The translations under genes were made by a program, and so were the position numbers. From the NCBI RefSeq assembly GCF_021513215.1, contig NZ_CP090975.1:1757001-1821000 (forward strand): a stretch of DNA of 64,000 nucleotides, read 5' to 3'. Positions 1 through 9,050 of the stretch are shown in pieces. The notes beneath the pieces are model-generated. The model made no database searches. It saw only the letters and a program-made list of their open reading frames with translations, and was not told the origin of the DNA. Every line of letters starts with the position of its first letter. Position 1 is the first letter of the stretch. Origin of the DNA: Suttonella sp. R2A3. Its GTDB lineage: Bacteria > Pseudomonadota > Gammaproteobacteria > Cardiobacteriales > Cardiobacteriaceae.

Positions 1-1
1 C

Positions 2-919
2 TGGACAGAGCGTCCTACAGAGCTAAGCGCGTTACAAACTGCCGCTGCGGTAGGGCAAATGCGCTTGAGCCATGCCTGGCAAGAAGCCTTCGCCGCCCAC
101 GGGATTACCGTTGCCCAAGTGTTGCTCACCCATGATGACGCCGCTGACCGTAAACGCTACCTCAATATTCGCTCGAGTTTGCAGGCGATGTGCCGTTTAG
201 GGATTGTGCCGGTGGTCAATGAAAACGACACGGTGTCTTATGAAGAAATTCGCTTTGGCGATAACGATAACCTTGGCGCAATGGTGGCGAATATCACTGG
301 CGCAGGTGCGTATCTGATGCTAACCGATCAACAAGGTATGTATGATAAACACCCGGGTGAGCATGCCGATGCCAAATTGATAGAGCAAGCAGCGGCCAAT
401 GATCCCGCGTTGCTGTCGATGGCAGGTAAACGTGGTGGTGCGTTGGGTTCCGGGGGGATGTATACAAAAGTGCTCGCTGCACAAAAAGCCGCACATTCTG
501 GCACCCATTCGTTACTCGCCCATGGTCGTGAGCCTCGGGTGATTGAGCGCCTTGCTCACGGCGAATCAATCGGTACCTGTTTTGTCGCGCCCGCTAATCC
601 GCAGCAGGCGCGTAAGCAGTGGTTGGGTAGTCAATTGCAGGTGCAAGGAACGCTCTGTTTGGATGATGGCGCAGTTAGCGCACTGCGTCGAGGCGGGAAG
701 AGTTTACTCGCGGTTGGCGTGCGCTCAGTGCGTGGTGATTTTGCCCGTGGCGCGTTGGTTGAATGCGTGGATCAAGAAGGTCATGCGGTCGCTAGAGGAT
801 TGATTAATTATAACGCTGAAGACGCTTCTGCTTTGCTTGGCAAACACAGCCATGAGCTCAGCGATAAGCTTGTTCATGGTCAGGCGCTGATTCATCGTGA
901 TAATTTGGTGGTGTTATGA
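2..919 (+). CDS. proB: Glutamate 5-kinase, C-terminal part (5' end outside window)
   Basis: ProB phosphorylates glutamate at the gamma carboxyl, the first step of proline synthesis in the cytosol. The reading frame is open from base 2, so the start lies upstream; about 305 residues are visible against roughly 367 in E. coli, so about 60 N-terminal residues are missing. The visible part has the substrate loop VNENDTV, the block GDNDNL and the LTDQQGMY segment of the amino acid kinase fold. The last 80 residues or so look like the PUA domain found in long ProB proteins. No proA follows; the stop overlaps the start of a YeiH-type gene (ATGA). Family assignment is secure. Confidence 0.95.
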   Translation, partial: WTERPTELSALQTAAAVGQMRLSHAWQEAFAAHGITVAQVLLTHDDAADRKRYLNIRSSLQAMCRLGIVPVVNENDTVSYEEIRFGDNDNLGAMVANITGAGAYLMLTDQQGMYDKHPGEHADAKLIEQAAANDPALLSMAGKRGGALGSGGMYTKVLAAQKAAHSGTHSLLAHGREPRVIERLAHGESIGTCFVAPANPQQARKQWLGSQLQVQGTLCLDDGAVSALRRGGKSLLAVGVRSVRGDFARGALVECVDQEGHAVARGLINYNAEDASALLGKHSHELSDKLVHGQALIHRDNLVVL

Positions 920-1905
920 AGCAATATGCAGAAGGATTGATTTTAGTTAGCGTCTTAGCGATTGGTTCGATGATTGCTGCGCCGATTATTGGTCATTCAC
1001 TCAGTCCACTATTGCTGGCGATTGTTGTGGGTATGGTGTTAGGTAATACCTTCTATCCACGTTATGCCACGCGCTGTGAGGCTGGGGTGACGCTGGCCAA
1101 ATCGCGTATTTTGCGCTTGGCAATCATCCTCTATGGGTTTCGCCTGACCTTTGCTGAGGTGGCGCATTTAGGCGCGGCGGTCTTATTGCTTGATGTAATC
1201 ATGGTCTTTTCAACGTTTATGTTAGCGCTGTGGTTGGGACGTCGGCTGTTTGGTTTGGACCGCGATAGTGCGATGTTGATCGGTGCTGGGGCGTCGATTT
1301 GTGGCGCTGCAGCGGTACTTGCGGTTGAACCACTGCTTAAATCGCCCGCATATAAGGTATCTGTCGCGGTGGCGACTGTGGTGCTGTTTGGCACGATTGC
1401 GATGTTGGTGTATCCGCTGATGTATTCGCTGGGTTGGTTGCCGTTTTCAGCCGATGTGTTTGGTGTGTATATCGGGGCGTCGGTGCATGAGGTGGCGCAA
1501 GTCGTCGCTGCAGGCGGTGTGGTTTCACCGGAAGTTGCTGATACGGCAGTGTTAACCAAAATGACGCGCGTGATGTTGCTGGCGCCATTTTTACTGTTTT
1601 TATCGTGGATGCTAGCACGCGCTGATGGACATGACGCCAAAAAGCGCCATATTGCGGTGCCGTGGTTTGCGCTGTGGTTTTTAGTAATGATAGGGGTGCA
1701 TTCACTAGGCATTCTACCGCAGTGGTTGGTCGATGCTCTGGTGTGGATAGACACGCTCTTACTGACTATGGCTATGGCCGCACTCGGTTTGACCACGCGC
1801 TTTAAAGAAATGGCTGGTGTGGGCGCTGCACCCTTTGCCTTAGCGCTGAGTTTGTTTGCGTGGCTGGTCATTGGTGGGGGATTACTGACTTGGCTACTGG
1901 TCTAG
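916..1905 (+). CDS. YeiH/UPF0324 family membrane protein, putative sulfate-type exporter
   Basis: A 329-residue inner-membrane protein with about ten hydrophobic segments. The order and spacing of conserved pieces (a LxxAIVVGMVLGN block near residue 40, a GAxASICGAAAV block near residue 125, and a SVHEVAQVVAAG block near residue 190) match the YeiH/UPF0324 (Cons_hypoth698) family. Members are proposed anion exporters, but the substrate is not firmly known. It overlaps proB by ATGA and its 3' end overlaps or abuts the AEC carrier gene, so the three genes are probably co-transcribed. The role here is inference from family. Confidence 0.85.
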   Translation: MKQYAEGLILVSVLAIGSMIAAPIIGHSLSPLLLAIVVGMVLGNTFYPRYATRCEAGVTLAKSRILRLAIILYGFRLTFAEVAHLGAAVLLLDVIMVFSTFMLALWLGRRLFGLDRDSAMLIGAGASICGAAAVLAVEPLLKSPAYKVSVAVATVVLFGTIAMLVYPLMYSLGWLPFSADVFGVYIGASVHEVAQVVAAGGVVSPEVADTAVLTKMTRVMLLAPFLLFLSWMLARADGHDAKKRHIAVPWFALWFLVMIGVHSLGILPQWLVDALVWIDTLLLTMAMAALGLTTRFKEMAGVGAAPFALALSLFAWLVIGGGLLTWLLV

Positions 1906-2852
1906 AAGCATTCTGGCTGGCGTTAGGGGTATCAGCGAATATCCTGACGCCCATTCTCGGGCTGATCGCTTTTGGCTGGTGGTTAAAACGACGCGGTGAG
2001 CTGGAACACAACCTAGTCATGGGGCTTAACCAGCTGGTCTATCGTTACGCCTTACCGGGGCTGCTCTTTTTTAGTATTACCGGTTCTGAGGTTAGTATTG
2101 CCTCACAATGGCGGGTGATCGCCAGTGGTTATCTGGGGGTTTTAGGGCTTTATTTTCTCGCTTCTTGGTGGGCAAAAGGGCGTTACGCAAGCGCAGCCGA
2201 TCGTGGGGTGTTTGTACAAGGGGTGTTTCGCGGTAATTTGGCGATTATCGGCCTGGCGTTATGCGGTGCGGTCTATGGAGACTATGGGCAAACGGTTGGT
2301 GCGATTGCTGCCGGCAGTATTGCTTTGCTGCTCAATATTTTAGCGGTCTTTACCTTGACTCAGGTTGACGGGCAAAAACTGCATTGGACGGTATGGCTGG
2401 CGCGGATATTGCGTAATCCATTGGTGATTGCCATATTGGCGGCGGCTGTGGTGAAAATGTTCTCGATACCCATTCCAGAGATGGTACAACGCTTCGGAGA
2501 TTATGCCATTCGGGTGACGCTACCGCTGGCGCTCTTGTGTATCGGTGCGACGTTCAATCCACGTGGCGTGTTGGGGGCTGATCGCATGGCGTATTCGGCA
2601 AGCGCCGGGCGGATGTTCTTATCGCCGCTGTTGTTTGTCGTGCTCGGGGCGCTATTTGGCTTGCGTGGGCAGGATCTGGGTATTTTGTTTATTCTTGGCG
2701 CTGCACCTGCTGCAACCGCCGGTTATGTGATGGCCAAAGCAATGGGGGGTAATGATGTCGCAGCCGCGAATATTATCGCGATTACCACCGCTGGATCACT
2801 GGTGCTGATGGCGCCGGTGATTGCTTTATTTCAAGTCTTAGGGTGGATATAG
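1890..2852 (+). CDS. AEC (auxin efflux carrier) family transporter
   Basis: A membrane protein of about 320 residues with the two five-helix halves of the AEC/Mem_trans family. Members export or import small organic acids or amino-acid-like anions; the substrate cannot be read from sequence. I place the start at a TTG at 1890 because a GGGGGA ribosome-binding site lies at 1876-1881, eight bases upstream. A GTG at 1860 is also open and would overlap the upstream gene by 46 bases. The stop TAG at 2850-2852 directly abuts the stop of the convergent phosphoesterase gene with no base between them. Confidence 0.82.
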   Translation: MATGLEAFWLALGVSANILTPILGLIAFGWWLKRRGELEHNLVMGLNQLVYRYALPGLLFFSITGSEVSIASQWRVIASGYLGVLGLYFLASWWAKGRYASAADRGVFVQGVFRGNLAIIGLALCGAVYGDYGQTVGAIAAGSIALLLNILAVFTLTQVDGQKLHWTVWLARILRNPLVIAILAAAVVKMFSIPIPEMVQRFGDYAIRVTLPLALLCIGATFNPRGVLGADRMAYSASAGRMFLSPLLFVVLGALFGLRGQDLGILFILGAAPAATAGYVMAKAMGGNDVAAANIIAITTAGSLVLMAPVIALFQVLGWI

Positions 2853-3395
2853 CTAGCGCGCTTTTCTTGGGTAAGGAAGCGCACGGACATCACAAAGCCG
2901 CGCTTTGATCTCTGACCATGACCACAAGCTAAATTGTGGGTGTGCGTCAATGCCTACATCCATTGCAGCGCCTGAGATATTGACATTACCATGGGTGTGG
3001 CCATGCAATTGCCAACTGCCACGCTGTGCACCGCGCCATTGTGCGATTGGGTAATGAAACATCACCACATCATGGCCTTCAATTCTTTCTTCATGATAGG
3101 GCTTGATCCAGTGAAAGCGCTCACGCAAGTAGGGATCAGCAATCAATTCATCATCATGATTGCCGGCGACCAGACACAACTCACCATTAAGTTCGGCCAG
3201 TAAACGAAAGGTTTCGGCAAGCCCGCCAAAAGACACATCGCCCAAATGATACACACGGTCTTCTTTGCCGACCAAAGCATTCCATTGTGCGATCATCGCT
3301 TGATTCATGCTGTGAACATCGCGGAAGGGACGTTCGCTGTATTGAATGATATTGCGGTGAAAAAAATGGGTGTCCGCAGTAAAAAAATAACGCAC
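2853..3395 (-). CDS. Calcineurin-like metallophosphoesterase
   Basis: A 180-residue soluble enzyme carrying the full metallophosphoesterase signature: Asp8-x-His10 near the N-terminus, GDVSFGG with Asp53, GNHD with Asn79 and His80, His114 in MFHYP, and HGHTH at 131-135. These residues bind two metal ions and cut phosphoester bonds. The short single-domain form with a SxxDTHFFH opening is common in bacteria and usually annotated only as a hydrolase or phosphatase; the physiological substrate is unknown. It stands alone, convergent to the AEC gene, with a 95-base gap to the next minus-strand gene. Confidence 0.85.
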   Translation of the reverse strand: MRYFFTADTHFFHRNIIQYSERPFRDVHSMNQAMIAQWNALVGKEDRVYHLGDVSFGGLAETFRLLAELNGELCLVAGNHDDELIADPYLRERFHWIKPYHEERIEGHDVVMFHYPIAQWRGAQRGSWQLHGHTHGNVNISGAAMDVGIDAHPQFSLWSWSEIKARLCDVRALPYPRKAR

Positions 3396-3490
3396 GTCTA
3401 AGCCTTGTTGTTCAGTAATGCACCCATCATAACACGCTTGTTTTGACTAACCGTTGCCAGAGTGGCGTAAATCCTGTGCTAGTGAGTAGA

Positions 3491-4252
3491 TTATTTACGC
3501 AGGCGTCCGGGGGAATCCATCAGATGTAGCGCCCAGATGGTAAGTCCGATACACAGCGTAATAAGAAAACCGATGGTTTGCCAGAGTGGTACATCGCTGA
3601 TGCCCAAAAAACCATAGCGAAACCCGTTGACCATATACAAAATAGGATTGAGCTGTGAAACGCCTTGCCAGAACTCTGGCAACACGGTGATCGAGTAAAA
3701 GACGCCACCAAGATAGGTCAGCGGCGTTAGTACAAAGGTTGGGACAATCGCTGCATCATCAAAGCCGCGCGCAAAAATCGCATTAACAAACCCGCCTAGG
3801 GAAAAAGCAATCGCAGTGAGCAGGAGTACGCAGAGGGTGACCCACCAATGGGTGATATAAATATCGGTGAAAAACATCGCCACCAGCGTCACTAAGGCGC
3901 CAACAATGATCCCGCGTAAGACGCCGGCGCTAACATAGCCTGCTAAAATCATCGCGTTAGGCATTGGTGAAATCAGTAATTCTTCTACCGAATTGCTAAA
4001 GCGTGCGCTATAAAATGAGGAGACGACATTGCCATAGGTGTTGTTAATCACCGTCATCATAATCAGCCCCGGCGCGATAAAGCTTGCATAAGGAAAGCCT
4101 TCAAAACTGCCAATGCGCTGACCGATCAGCTCCCCGAAAATCAAAAAATACAGGGTAGAGGTTACCGCCGAAGGCAGCAAAGTTTGCGTCCATAGGCGGG
4201 TAAAACGGCGGATTTCTTTGCGCAGTAGGGTGGTAAAAGCGTGCGTTTGCAT
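3491..4252 (-). CDS. ABC-2 type transport permease, YadH-like, without an adjacent ATPase
   Basis: A 253-residue inner-membrane protein with six predicted transmembrane segments and the ABC-2 permease pattern (FIAPGLIMMTVINNTYGN near residue 60, VEELLISPMP near residue 90, and a C-terminal NPILYMVNGFRYGFLG block), closest in feel to YadH/NodJ-type exporters. YadH normally works with the ATPase YadG, but no such gene lies beside it here. The start codon is three bases after the ffh stop, so it is probably read through from ffh. The substrate is unknown. Confidence 0.85.
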   Translation of the reverse strand: MQTHAFTTLLRKEIRRFTRLWTQTLLPSAVTSTLYFLIFGELIGQRIGSFEGFPYASFIAPGLIMMTVINNTYGNVVSSFYSARFSNSVEELLISPMPNAMILAGYVSAGVLRGIIVGALVTLVAMFFTDIYITHWWVTLCVLLLTAIAFSLGGFVNAIFARGFDDAAIVPTFVLTPLTYLGGVFYSITVLPEFWQGVSQLNPILYMVNGFRYGFLGISDVPLWQTIGFLITLCIGLTIWALHLMDSPGRLRK

Positions 4253-4255
4253 GGT

Positions 4256-5614
4256 TTATTTAAACGGCATCCCACCGCCACCCATTGGTGGCATACCACG
4301 CATCATATTTTTCATTTTGCCGCCTTTCATCTTCTTCATCTGGCGCTGCATTTCTTTAAACTGCTTGAGTAGACGGTTGACCGCTGGCACGTCGAGACCG
4401 CAACCCGCAGCAATTCGGCGTTTGCGTGAACCCTTGATCAAATCAGGGAAGCGTCGCTCTTGTGGGGTCATCGAAAGAATAATCGCTTCCTGTTGGGCGA
4501 TTTTTTTCGGCGATAAATGCTGGTTTTTTAGCTCTGCAGGAATATTTTTCATTCCTGGGATTTTTTCGAGCATCTTATCTAAATCAACATTGCGCATTTG
4601 TTGTAATTGTTCGCGAAAATCTTCTAAATCAAACGCTTTGCCACGAACAAATTTTTTGGCTAAACGTTGCGCTTTTTTCGCATCGACTTGCTGCTCGATG
4701 TCTTCAATCAGACCGAGCATATCGCCCATGCCTAAAATGCGCGAGGCAATACGCTCAGGATGAAACGCTTCTAAAGCGTCGGTTTTTTCACCAACCCCTA
4801 AGAATTTAATCGGTTTACCAGTAATATGGCGAATAGATAGCGCTGCACCGCCACGTGCATCCCCATCGATTTTGGTCAACACAATACCCGTCAGCGGCAG
4901 CGCTTCATGGAAGGCTTTCGCGGTATTAGCCGCGTCTTGACCGGTCATTGCATCAACGACAAATAAAGTCTCAATTGGGTTGACTGCCTGATGGATGGTC
5001 TGGATTTCGCCCATCAGCTTTTGATCGATATGCAGGCGACCCGCGGTATCGACAATCAACACATCAAAAAATTGTTTTTTTGCGATATCGAGTGCGCGTG
5101 CAGCAATCGATTCAGGTGCTTCGTCGGTACTTGATGGAATAAAGGTTGCGTTGACCTGTCCTGCTAGGGTTTCGAGCTGCTGAATCGCCGCTGGACGATA
5201 CACATCAGCGCTGACCACGGCAACTTTCTTTTTCTCATGAATGAGTTTTTTTGCGAGTTTGGCGGCAGAGGTGGTTTTACCAGAACCCTGCAAACCAGCC
5301 ATCAGGATAACCGCTGGTGGTTGACTGGCGAGATTAAGCGCACTGTTTTCCTCACCCATCGCGCGAGTCAGTTCATTTTTAACGATTTTCAGAAACGCTT
5401 GATCTGGCGAGAGCTTTTGTCCAACTTCTTGGCCAATGGCGTGTTCTTTAATCGCGGTAATAATGTCTTTAACCACACTGATCGCGACATCGGCTTCAAT
5501 TAATGCCATACGCACTTCGCGTAAAGCGTCGCTAATGTTATCCTCAGTGATGCGGCTTTGCCCTTTGAGCTTTTTGATCGTCCCTTGTAGGCGATCACTT
5601 AATTGTTCAAACAT
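4256..5614 (-). CDS. ffh: Signal recognition particle protein Ffh
   Basis: Ffh is the GTPase subunit of the signal recognition particle that binds signal sequences of nascent membrane proteins with 4.5S RNA. The 452 residues show the N domain (about 1-90), the G domain with GLQGSGKTT near residue 110, DTAGRLHID near 190 and TKIDGDARGG near 248, and a methionine-rich M domain (about 300-452) ending in a glycine/methionine tail. Length is normal for the family. It is divergent from ypjD with 144 bases between starts; the ffh-ypjD-corB neighbourhood matches that of E. coli. Confidence 0.97.
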   Translation of the reverse strand: MFEQLSDRLQGTIKKLKGQSRITEDNISDALREVRMALIEADVAISVVKDIITAIKEHAIGQEVGQKLSPDQAFLKIVKNELTRAMGEENSALNLASQPPAVILMAGLQGSGKTTSAAKLAKKLIHEKKKVAVVSADVYRPAAIQQLETLAGQVNATFIPSSTDEAPESIAARALDIAKKQFFDVLIVDTAGRLHIDQKLMGEIQTIHQAVNPIETLFVVDAMTGQDAANTAKAFHEALPLTGIVLTKIDGDARGGAALSIRHITGKPIKFLGVGEKTDALEAFHPERIASRILGMGDMLGLIEDIEQQVDAKKAQRLAKKFVRGKAFDLEDFREQLQQMRNVDLDKMLEKIPGMKNIPAELKNQHLSPKKIAQQEAIILSMTPQERRFPDLIKGSRKRRIAAGCGLDVPAVNRLLKQFKEMQRQMKKMKGGKMKNMMRGMPPMGGGGMPFK

Positions 5615-5758
5615 AATGATGTCCTTCTACGGATTGTTGCGCGTTGCAAAATATTTAGCGCCCAGAGCGCGACTTAAGTTTGTATGTTTTGCAAACGTTC
5701 GCATTGGTTTTTGGTGTATTATAACGGCTTAACTTTGACTTTAATACAGGATAACTTC

Positions 5759-6541
5759 ATGCAGCTTTGGCTGCCGATCGCCATTTCAATTGTGTACTTG
5801 CTTGCCGCACACGCTTTTTGGCGAACCTCGCGTGCGCGCTTTAATCCATTATGGGCGTTGGGTTTGATGGTGCTCGCCTGCCAAGGCCATGCGTTGGTGC
5901 TGATTGGTCAGGTTGGCGAAGGTGAAGCGATCAACCTGTCGATTGTTAATGTGCTGTCAATTTATGGTTGGGCAGTGGCGTGTTTATCGGTGATCTGGCT
6001 GTGGCGCGCGAATGTCGCGCTGGCCGGGGTGATGATCTGTTTACTCAATGCCTTGCTGATTGTTCTGCCGCTGCTCTTTCCCACGCAAAAAGCGTTTATG
6101 GCCAATCTTGACCAAGGCATGCTCTGGCATATCTTGAGCTCAATTGCCGCCTGGACGGTACTTTCGGTGGCGCTCATTAATGCGCTGCTTTATGGTTGGA
6201 TGTTCCATCGCTTAAAACAGCGCCAGCTTAGTCGGCATAATCCGATGGCGTTGATTGGTTTTGAGCGAATGATGGTTTGGTTTTCAGTCATCGGCTTTTT
6301 ACTGCTGTCGCTGTCGCTGTTTTCCGGCTGGCTATTTGTCGAAGACCTGTTCGCCCAGCACTTATGGCATAAAACGCTGTTTACCATCCTCGCCTGGGTC
6401 GTTTATGGCTGGTTGTGTTTTGTCTATTTCATCATGCATCAGCGCGGCATGCGTGTGGTGTATATCAATTTTCTCGGCTACGGGCTACTGCTGACAGGTT
6501 ATGTGATCAGCAATATCATTTTGCAATTTATTGTGCGTTAA
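5759..6541 (+). CDS. ypjD: YpjD/CcsA-like inner membrane protein
   Basis: A 260-residue polytopic protein with about eight hydrophobic segments of the CcsA/CcmC-like cytochrome c assembly family. The E. coli homologue YpjD lies beside ffh in the same divergent order, which supports the name. Its exact role is not established; family members handle heme on the outer face of the membrane. I chose ATG 5759 (MQLWLPIAIS) rather than an upstream in-frame ATG because it begins directly with the first membrane helix and gives the usual length. It is followed nine bases later by corB. Confidence 0.85.
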   Translation: MQLWLPIAISIVYLLAAHAFWRTSRARFNPLWALGLMVLACQGHALVLIGQVGEGEAINLSIVNVLSIYGWAVACLSVIWLWRANVALAGVMICLLNALLIVLPLLFPTQKAFMANLDQGMLWHILSSIAAWTVLSVALINALLYGWMFHRLKQRQLSRHNPMALIGFERMMVWFSVIGFLLLSLSLFSGWLFVEDLFAQHLWHKTLFTILAWVVYGWLCFVYFIMHQRGMRVVYINFLGYGLLLTGYVISNIILQFIVR

Positions 6542-6550
6542 GGAGTTTTC

Positions 6551-7831
6551 GTGGATCACGTTCCCATAGGGATACTGGTATTCTTTCTGATTATTTGTTT
6601 ATTAATTTCAGCATTCTTTTCCTCTTCTGAAACAGCGATGATGTCGCTTAACCGTTATAAAACAAAGCACCTTGCAGAAGAAGGTCATCGTGGGGCGCAA
6701 CGTGCGCTGCATTTGTTAAAGCGTCCGGATCGCTTGCTCGGCACGATCCTCTTGGGCAATAATTTTGTCAATATCGTCGCCACATCTTTAGCAACGATTA
6801 TTGGCATTCGTTTGTTAGGTGATGTGGGCGTTTTGCTGGCAACGATTATCTTAACGATCGTCGTGCTCATTTTCTCCGAAGTCGCGCCGAAAACCTTAGC
6901 GGCTATTTCTCCGCAGCGCATTGCTTTCCCAGCGTCTTGGGTGTTGCGTTTTTTGGTGAAGCTGCTTTATCCGCTGGTGGCGATGATCAATATTTTAGTG
7001 TTGTTGATTTTGCGTCCGTTTGGAGTGCGCTCGGTGACCGGTGGCGATGAATTGATTACCAACGAAGAGCTAAAAACGATCGTCTTATCGTCATCCACAC
7101 AATCAATCTCACCAGAACGTCAGGATATGCTGATGGGCGTGCTGGAGCTGGAAGATATTTCGGTTGATGAGGCGATGGTGCCGCGTAACGAGCTTGAAGG
7201 CGTCGATTTGAACGACCCTTGGGATGAAATTATCAAACAGATCACCAACAGCCGCCACGGGCGCTTGGTTGCTTATCGGGATAATTTAGACCGTATGGAA
7301 GGCATGCTGCATTTGCGCGACATTATCTGGCTGTTTCATGAAAAACGCCTTGATAAGCCATCGCTGATGCAGGCGTTGCGGCCGTGTTTGTATGTACCGG
7401 AAGGGACACCGTTGCGCGCACAATTGTTTCATTTTCAACAGCATCGCGCGCGTAGTGCGCTGGTGGTTGATGAATATGGCGATATTCAAGGCCTGATTAC
7501 CTTAGAAGATATTTTGACCCATATTGTCGGCGATCTGGTGTCGGATCATGACGATGAGAGTCCGGAAATCGTCCATCACCGCGATCAGATTTACCATGTT
7601 GAAGGCAGCATGAGTTTACGGCAAATTAATCGTGAATTAGGGCTGAAGTTACCGCTAGATGGTCCGAATACGCTTTCCGGGCTGATCATTGAAACGCTCG
7701 GTAACTTCCCAGAAGCTGGCACAGAGGTGCAATTCAATGGCTGTACGGTGCAAGTGATTGATTTTATTGATGGGGTTGTCGGGCAGGCTGAAGTGCATGT
7801 CGTCGATGATTTAGGTGATCGCGAGGTTTGA
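6551..7831 (+). CDS. corB: CorB/HlyC-CorC family transporter with CBS domains (YfjD-like)
   Basis: A 426-residue protein starting with GTG after an AAGGAG site. It has a DUF21/CNNM membrane domain (about 1-185, with SSSETAMMSLN near residue 25), two CBS domains (about 195-315) that bind nucleotides in this family, and a CorC_HlyC C-terminal domain (about 335-415). Relatives in the CNNM/CorC group take part in magnesium or cobalt efflux. Length and position after ypjD match E. coli YfjD (428 residues). The magnesium role is from the family, not from anything specific here. Confidence 0.9.
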   Translation: MDHVPIGILVFFLIICLLISAFFSSSETAMMSLNRYKTKHLAEEGHRGAQRALHLLKRPDRLLGTILLGNNFVNIVATSLATIIGIRLLGDVGVLLATIILTIVVLIFSEVAPKTLAAISPQRIAFPASWVLRFLVKLLYPLVAMINILVLLILRPFGVRSVTGGDELITNEELKTIVLSSSTQSISPERQDMLMGVLELEDISVDEAMVPRNELEGVDLNDPWDEIIKQITNSRHGRLVAYRDNLDRMEGMLHLRDIIWLFHEKRLDKPSLMQALRPCLYVPEGTPLRAQLFHFQQHRARSALVVDEYGDIQGLITLEDILTHIVGDLVSDHDDESPEIVHHRDQIYHVEGSMSLRQINRELGLKLPLDGPNTLSGLIIETLGNFPEAGTEVQFNGCTVQVIDFIDGVVGQAEVHVVDDLGDREV

Positions 7832-7903
7832 GCAAACGCGCCTGACTTGCAAAGTGCTACGTTCATCCGCACAATAAACGCATACTTAAAAACCGCGAGA
7901 CTC

Positions 7904-8341
7904 ATGCAACACCCTCGTTTTATGCACGACAACGCTTCATTACAAGCACTCTACGAACAGAACTATACCCTGTTTCGTTTGCTTTTGCCGCGCACCCCAA
8001 AAACTGAGTGTTGGCATGTGCTTGAAGCGCCTGAGCGGCGTGAGGTTTATGTGCGCTGTACGGCACAACATGCCTATACCAGCGAATGGCTCTTGGCGCA
8101 CCATTTTCCAGAGCGTGGTGAACACAGCCTGGCGCCCGATCATTGTATTCGTGTCTATCACGATGCGCGTTTGGTTGAAGCGAGAATTGAAACGCTGCTT
8201 GCAGTCAATGCGTGTAAAGCGGTGAAACTACGCCATAACCGTGCGCTGGCTGAATGGCTGGATTATTGCCGTCGTCACGGCTACAAGCTTAATGAGTCAC
8301 GCGCTTTTTACGATCTACCCAACCACAAGGTCCATCAATGA
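7904..8341 (+). CDS. yqiB: DUF1249 protein, YqiB-like
   Basis: A 145-residue soluble protein matching the DUF1249 family: an N-terminal YEQNYTLFRLLLP block, a central RVYHDARLVEA block and a C-terminal NRALAEWLDYCRRHGY block. Function is unknown. I prefer ATG 7904 because it gives the family length; a TTG at 7847 is in frame upstream. In E. coli yqiB sits next to nudF and cpdA, which are not present here. It overlaps the next gene by ATGA. Confidence 0.8.
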   Translation: MQHPRFMHDNASLQALYEQNYTLFRLLLPRTPKTECWHVLEAPERREVYVRCTAQHAYTSEWLLAHHFPERGEHSLAPDHCIRVYHDARLVEARIETLLAVNACKAVKLRHNRALAEWLDYCRRHGYKLNESRAFYDLPNHKVHQ

Positions 8342-8817
8342 GCCGTTGGCGGATCATCATGCTGGTGATGATTGCAGTAGGGGTGATCACGCTGATCTTA
8401 GGGCTGGTGATGCCGATGATGACGGTGTCAAAAATGGTGGTAGTGAGTAATGAGTTCAGTATCTTATCGGGTATTGGCGCACTGCTCGCTGATAAAACTT
8501 TCGGTTTAGGGCTGATTTTACTCACGTTTAGTGTGATCTTTCCACTGGTGAAATTCATCGGTATGGCCGCTTATCTCTATTATTACCCAGCGATTCCTAA
8601 CGCACTCGTGCATTGGCAGAAAACCTTGAGCCGCTTGGCGAAATTCTCGATGCTCGATGTGTTTGTGGTGGCGTTGATGCTGATGATTGTGAAGCTCGGT
8701 TACTTGGTCGAAGTCACCATTCACCACGGTATTTATTGGTTTTCAGCCGCGGTGATTATCTCGATGATTAGCGGGATCTTAATCGAACGTGATATCGCGC
8801 AGCGTATTCACGGCTAG
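8338..8817 (+). CDS. Paraquat-inducible protein A family, single-domain membrane protein
   Basis: A 159-residue protein with four transmembrane segments and the core PqiA pattern (hydrophobic stretch ending in MPMMTV, then GLGLILLTFSVIFPLVK and SRLAKFSMLDVFVVALMLMIVKLG). Canonical PqiA has two such domains and works with MCE-domain lipid transporters; this one has a single domain and no MCE partner beside it. The ATGA overlap with the yqiB-like gene suggests translational coupling. Function is unknown. The next 233 bases (8818-9050) contain no gene and presumably the aceA promoter. Confidence 0.8.
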   Translation: MSRWRIIMLVMIAVGVITLILGLVMPMMTVSKMVVVSNEFSILSGIGALLADKTFGLGLILLTFSVIFPLVKFIGMAAYLYYYPAIPNALVHWQKTLSRLAKFSMLDVFVVALMLMIVKLGYLVEVTIHHGIYWFSAAVIISMISGILIERDIAQRIHG

Positions 8818-9050
8818 AACAATCCAGCACCTGCTGAAAGAGGGCGTTCGCTTAATCAATACAAAGTATCGCTCATTGTTTAGTTATAAATTCAGTTTAT
8901 ACATCGCATAATAATAAGCATTGCTTTTGATATTGCACTTGACAAACACCCGTTTTATGATGAAACCCAACAGCAAAGCGCTTGATGTCAGCAATACAGC
9001 ATCAGCCATTTACTGTCTTGATTATTATCCTTAACTTCGGGAGTGCCATT

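Noticed and set aside
1131-1871. Long open frame of 246 codons antisense to the YeiH-type gene
   Set aside because: Low-complexity, Ser/Thr/Ala-rich product with no family features, as expected from the reverse of a hydrophobic coding sequence.
2850-2855. Back-to-back stop codons of the AEC carrier and phosphoesterase as an overlapping signal
   Set aside because: The zero-base gap is striking, but no hairpin or U run is present, so it is likely chance.
8939-8961. TTGACA (8939-8944) and TATGAT (8956-8961) upstream of aceA as a promoter
   Set aside because: The spacer is only 11 bases, too short for sigma-70; no better pair was found in the region.
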